Source of the DNA: a virus
Length of the DNA stretch: 23,838 nucleotides
Direction: 5' to 3' (one strand)
IMG/VR virus record: IMGVR_UViG_3300030329_001833
Coordinates: 1-23,838 of that record
A program made the translations under genes and the position numbers. Below, one piece after another: positions 21,120 to 23,838 of the stretch. Numbering within the stretch: the first letter of the stretch is position 1; every line of letters starts with the position of its first letter. The notes under the pieces are model-generated. The model made no database searches. It was not told the origin of the DNA and saw only the letters and a list, made by a program, of their open reading frames with translations.

Positions 21120-21430
21120 AAATTACTTAAGCTTTTAAGCTTTTTATTTTCTTTTTCTAGTTCTAATATATCTTGTTCACACTTTCTTGCTCTTTCAATA
21201 GCCCTGTTTTTATCTAATAAATGTTCGCTAATTATTTTCGGGTAAAATAAATCATTGTCATATATACCACTTACATAGATTCCTATGCCGTTTAAAGCCT
21301 CCATCATATCATTGATTTGACTTGTTGGATTCTTTTTATTTAATTCTAATAAATTCTTACCTAGTATTTCAAAGTTGTTTAGGTATTCTAGGTGTTTTAA
21401 GTTGCTGATTTTTTTATTTATTGTATTCAT
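21116..21430 (-). CDS. Hypothetical protein with C-terminal coiled coil, 104 aa
   Basis: 104 residues. The C-terminus (NRAIERARKCEQDILELEKE, then NKKLKSL) is a clear short coiled coil; the centre contains GIGIYVSGIYDNDLFYPKII. No domain is recognised. It follows the nuclease gene after a 16-base gap and leads into the run of tiny genes. Confidence 0.6.
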   Translation of the reverse strand: MNTINKKISNLKHLEYLNNFEILGKNLLELNKKNPTSQINDMMEALNGIGIYVSGIYDNDLFYPKIISEHLLDKNRAIERARKCEQDILELEKENKKLKSLSNL

Positions 21431-21446
21431 TTCTTTTTTGTTTTAA

Positions 21447-21842
21447 TTAAAATTTACATTTTTTACAATTCCATTCTGCCCCTAAATTATTAATAAATTC
21501 TTTAAAATTAGTTGGAAAAACTGGTTCCCAACGTTTGTCTAATGTATATTTTCTAGTTACTGTACATTCTTTTAAAGGTATATTTTCATCATCATTTTGG
21601 AAATTATGTTCAACTTTTATAGCTATTCCATACTCCCCCCATTTATCTATAATTCTTTCTAACAATAATTGTTGCCCCATTGGTATTGGATTATTATATC
21701 TTTTTACTTCACCTAAAATTAAAAATTTATTATCAAATTCAAAAACAAAATCAATATCTGATGGGTGTATCTTACCATTTTGTATTCCTGTAAAATCAAT
21801 TACTTGTTTTACTTGTTTACTATTTCTAATTAAACTATCCAT
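21447..21842 (-). CDS. PD-(D/E)XK nuclease-like protein with C-terminal CxxC
   Basis: 131 residues from the ATG at 21842, one base after the previous stop. A longer frame beginning at 21983 overlaps the upstream gene by 140 bases and is rejected. HPSDIDFVFEFDNKFLILGE (26-45), with D29 or D31, E45 and K47, forms a PD-(D/E)XK motif, and Q57 in the next helix completes the usual set. The C-terminus NCKKCKF looks like half a zinc knuckle. It may be a Holliday-junction or repair-type nuclease working with the nearby helicase; a restriction-type role is not excluded. Confidence 0.65.
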   Translation of the reverse strand: MDSLIRNSKQVKQVIDFTGIQNGKIHPSDIDFVFEFDNKFLILGEVKRYNNPIPMGQQLLLERIIDKWGEYGIAIKVEHNFQNDDENIPLKECTVTRKYTLDKRWEPVFPTNFKEFINNLGAEWNCKKCKF

Positions 21843-21843
21843 A

Positions 21844-22257
21844 CTATTGATATTGTTGATAAATTTGATACAACCTACTCCAAACTGTTGAAGCAAATGC
21901 ACAAGAATGACATTCAACTTTTGTTCTAAATATTCTTTCGTAAATAGCAATAAAAGGTTTTTGTTCTTCCCCTGTAAATACATTCTTTTTAGTTTCTACT
22001 GCCTCGTGTATTAAATTATATTCTTCTTCGTTAAGGCATTCAGGTCTTTGGTAAGTAAATATCTTGTTCATTTTATTTTGTCTTTCTTTACATCCACAGT
22101 CTTCACCTGCTATAAATTTAACTGCTTTACTTACTCCTGTTTTATCAAAAACTTTTTTTACTGTATCACCTAATCCTTTTGACTGGTTATCATATTTTGC
22201 TTTCCACTCTTTGTAAGCTTTAGTCCTTTTGTCTTTTGGTGGGTTTGATGCTTTCAT
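21844..22257 (-). CDS. Conserved phage protein with GEDCGC motif, unknown
   Basis: 137 residues. The central AVKFIAGEDCGCKERQNKMN (C54, C56) and PECLNEEEY (C74) match a protein that I recall from many Bacteroidota phages and prophages, always of unknown function. Two further cysteines (ECHSCAF, C116 and C119) make a metal site plausible. The N-terminus is basic (MKASNPPKDKRTKAYKEWKA). It overlaps the sigma factor gene by 38 bases. Confidence 0.65.
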   Translation of the reverse strand: MKASNPPKDKRTKAYKEWKAKYDNQSKGLGDTVKKVFDKTGVSKAVKFIAGEDCGCKERQNKMNKIFTYQRPECLNEEEYNLIHEAVETKKNVFTGEEQKPFIAIYERIFRTKVECHSCAFASTVWSRLYQIYQQYQ

Positions 22258-22804
22258 AATTTTCTTTTTTTAAGTTGTTATAATCTTGTTCAAATATTTC
22301 TTTTAATTCTTGCTTACAATTTTTTATTGTATTAAATATAGATACCCAACTGATTTTTGTTTCTTTAGCAATCTTGCGTATGCTCATATCCGTATCTCTA
22401 TAAAGTTTAAATAATTTAGCATCGTACCAATGCCAGTTATTTATATGTTCGTCTATTAATGCTGTGAAATTTCCGTGTGCTATTTCTTTACTCATTTTAT
22501 CAATTTCAGGTATTTGTACGTCAACATCTTCATCATCTAGGCTAATTTTAGTAATTTTTCTTTTAGAATTGTAATATTGAAAATATAATGAACGCAAAGT
22601 GAAAAACATATATCCACGATTAACAACACCATCTTTAATAAGCTTTTCTTCACTAGCATATTTATATAATACTATATAAGCTTCCTGTACAATATCTTCT
22701 GCCATATCATATTCTCCGAAGCTGTTTATTATTTTAATCCAAGTCTTATGTTGCTTGGCTACCAATTCCAACCACTTTACTGATTTGGTGCTATCTTGTC
22801 CCAT
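22220..22804 (-). CDS. Phage sigma-70-like (ECF-type) transcription factor
   Basis: 194 residues. Region 2 is seen in GEYDMAEDIVQEAYIVLYKY (30-49), the core RNA polymerase-binding helix pattern, and region 4 as a helix-turn-helix in MSIRKIAKETKISWVSIFNT (140-159). Regions 1.1, 1.2 and 3 are absent, as in ECF-type factors. It could direct host polymerase to the recurrent promoter module found before eight gene clusters here. It overlaps the preceding membrane-protein gene by 28 bases. Function as a true sigma factor is inferred; a related DNA-binding regulator is the alternative. Confidence 0.72.
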   Translation of the reverse strand: MGQDSTKSVKWLELVAKQHKTWIKIINSFGEYDMAEDIVQEAYIVLYKYASEEKLIKDGVVNRGYMFFTLRSLYFQYYNSKRKITKISLDDEDVDVQIPEIDKMSKEIAHGNFTALIDEHINNWHWYDAKLFKLYRDTDMSIRKIAKETKISWVSIFNTIKNCKQELKEIFEQDYNNLKKENYESIKPTKRQKD

Positions 22805-22989
22805 ACTACAGTCAAACTAACAATTCCAATTACGCATTGTAAAGTATATTCTTGAATAAACTTTTCTTGTTCTTTGCTGTAGTATATTTCGCTGTGGTAT
22901 AAACTTCCGAACATAATACCCTTGATTGGAGATATTATTATCTCGGCTTCTGCTATTTGTCCAATAGCTGTTGCAATTAAAACACTCAT
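22777..22989 (-). CDS. Small membrane protein, 70 aa
   Basis: From the ATG at 22989; a TTG start at 23025 would add 12 mostly hydrophobic residues and is possible. There are two hydrophobic segments (MSVLIATAIGQIA and LQCVIGIVSLTVVW) around a soluble centre (SLYHSEIYYSKEQEKFIQEY). Similar small proteins with an IKGIMFGSLY-like motif occur near replication genes in flavobacterial phages. Function unknown. Confidence 0.6.
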   Translation of the reverse strand: MSVLIATAIGQIAEAEIIISPIKGIMFGSLYHSEIYYSKEQEKFIQEYTLQCVIGIVSLTVVWDKIAPNQ

Positions 22990-23034
22990 AAAGAGTATTA
23001 TAAAAAATAGGTCGATAAAACTCAAAATCCTAAA

Positions 23035-23838
23035 TTAAAAATTTAACAATTCTTTAACTTGTGATTTTTCTGTGTGTAGTATATTTTTTCCTAAAAACTC
23101 AAATCCGACATTATTTAATGCCATTCTCAATTTGATTGGTTCTTCAAATGGTGTGCATCTTCCTCCTGTTTCATTCTCCTTAACTTTTAAAACGTGAAGG
23201 TGGCTAAACATCCATTCGCTTGGGTGGTTTGTGTAACGGTGAATACATAATACATCGTCAGCACGGTTGCTCCACTTGCCCCCTCCCTCTACGTCTCCAA
23301 GTCGTAAAGGTATGGTTAGATTTTCATAATCGTGTCCCTTTGGGTGTGTTCTTCTCATAGCCTCCGTAACTCCGTGAGCATTTAAATAAACAGTTACGTT
23401 GCTTTTTTTAGCAAATAATCTAAATTCACTTGCTACCTGATAGTCGTATTCGTGTGCGCCTACAGCTTTTAATAGCTGGTAATCTCTTGATAAACTATTG
23501 TAAGGGTCTATAAGAACAACTTGATAATCCCAAGCATCTTTGATTGCTGTTACTTTTTTTAACAAAACTTTATAAGTCGTTAATTCTTCTACATCTAAAA
23601 TCTTAAAATAAGTGTTACACCAATCAATAGCTTTTTTTATTTTATTTTCATTAGCCGTGTGTATTGGTTCACCCATTTTAAATTCAATAATTTTTCTTAC
23701 TAAACTTTCAGGAGTATTTTCTGATGACCAAATAACAGATTTCAACTTATGCTTTATAGCCCAAACAGTAAACAAAAAACACATTACCGTAGTTTTACCT
23801 ACGTTAGCGTGTCCAATTACTAGATTAAAATTATTTTG
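23035..23838 (-). CDS. RecA-fold replicative helicase (DnaB/Twinkle-like), C-terminal part
   Basis: The frame runs off the right edge; 267 residues are visible and the true start lies outside the window. The first ATG inside the window (23784) is not the start, because codons upstream of it encode the Walker A motif GHANVGKTT. The Walker B is YQVVLIDPYN, and LRLGDVEGGGKWSNRADDVL followed by CIHRY is typical of DnaB-like and Twinkle-like helicases in this phage group. It unwinds DNA ahead of the replisome; the missing N-terminus may carry a primase domain. A RepA-like ATPase is the alternative. Confidence 0.85.
   Translation of the reverse strand, partial: QNNFNLVIGHANVGKTTVMCFLFTVWAIKHKLKSVIWSSENTPESLVRKIIEFKMGEPIHTANENKIKKAIDWCNTYFKILDVEELTTYKVLLKKVTAIKDAWDYQVVLIDPYNSLSRDYQLLKAVGAHEYDYQVASEFRLFAKKSNVTVYLNAHGVTEAMRRTHPKGHDYENLTIPLRLGDVEGGGKWSNRADDVLCIHRYTNHPSEWMFSHLHVLKVKENETGGRCTPFEEPIKLRMALNNVGFEFLGKNILHTEKSQVKELLNF

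Noticed and set aside
21535-21891. Open frame of 118 codons on the plus strand
   Set aside because: It is antisense to the PD-(D/E)XK gene and its neighbour; the apparent hydrophobicity comes from complementing Lys/Asn/Glu codons.
21447-21983. Longer version of the PD-(D/E)XK gene starting at 21983
   Set aside because: It would overlap the upstream gene by 140 bases, whereas the ATG at 21842 lies one base after that gene's stop codon and leaves the catalytic core complete.
1-23838. Lysis cassette (endolysin, holin)
   Set aside because: Three small membrane proteins could be holins, but no amidase, lysozyme or peptidase motif is present in the window, so a lysis role was not assigned.

Overview
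The window is one contiguous piece of a tailed double-stranded DNA phage (Caudoviricetes) or closely related prophage. Every gene I accept lies on the minus strand, so transcription runs from high to low coordinates. The DNA is strongly AT-rich, Shine-Dalgarno sites are rare, and at least two promoter-like sites carry the Bacteroidota -7 box TAnnTTTG. Most proteins look like families of marine flavobacterial phages, so the likely host is a member of Bacteroidota, probably Flavobacteriia. This rests on recalled family resemblance, not on a search. I see no integrase, tRNA, CRISPR array or insertion sequence.

Layout in the direction of transcription. (1) 23838-19430, replication and early functions: a RecA-fold (DnaB/Twinkle-like) helicase cut by the window edge, a small membrane protein, a phage sigma-70-like factor, a protein with a conserved Cys motif, a PD-(D/E)XK nuclease, a run of tiny genes in tight ATGA overlaps, and a RecE/DUF3799-type exonuclease. 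Between the tiny genes and the exonuclease lies a GC-rich sequence that can fold as an H-type pseudoknot. (2) 19381-16052, DNA modification and DNA binding: a ParB-like protein overlapping an orphan N6/N4 DNA methyltransferase, a DnaA domain IV-like protein, and a second ParB-like protein overlapping a TET-associated-type glycosyltransferase. (3) 16052-14549: small and large terminase. (4) 13951-5297, tail: an assembly-chaperone-like gene with an apparent -1 frameshift, tail completion and HK97 gp10-like proteins, a large fibre/adhesin, two tip or baseplate proteins, a 49-aa protein and the tape measure. (5) 5258-1, head: XkdF-like protease, a Cys-rich 46-aa protein, scaffold, major capsid protein, major tail-tube-like protein, a small structural protein, portal with an extra C-terminal domain, and the start of a head-tail connector.

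Two observations stand out. First, the tail-chaperone-like gene continues without a stop for 84 codons in the -1 frame from a run of nine T. The extension ends in an ATGA overlap with the next gene, while the zero frame also stays open for 58 codons past the shift. Second, eight gene clusters are preceded by the same promoter-like module, TTAACAAAA followed after 6-7 bases by TAtcTTTa. A phage-encoded sigma factor in the same genome could recognise it. Three hairpin-plus-T-tract terminators bracket the capsid and tail-tube transcripts and separate the early small genes from the tail operon.
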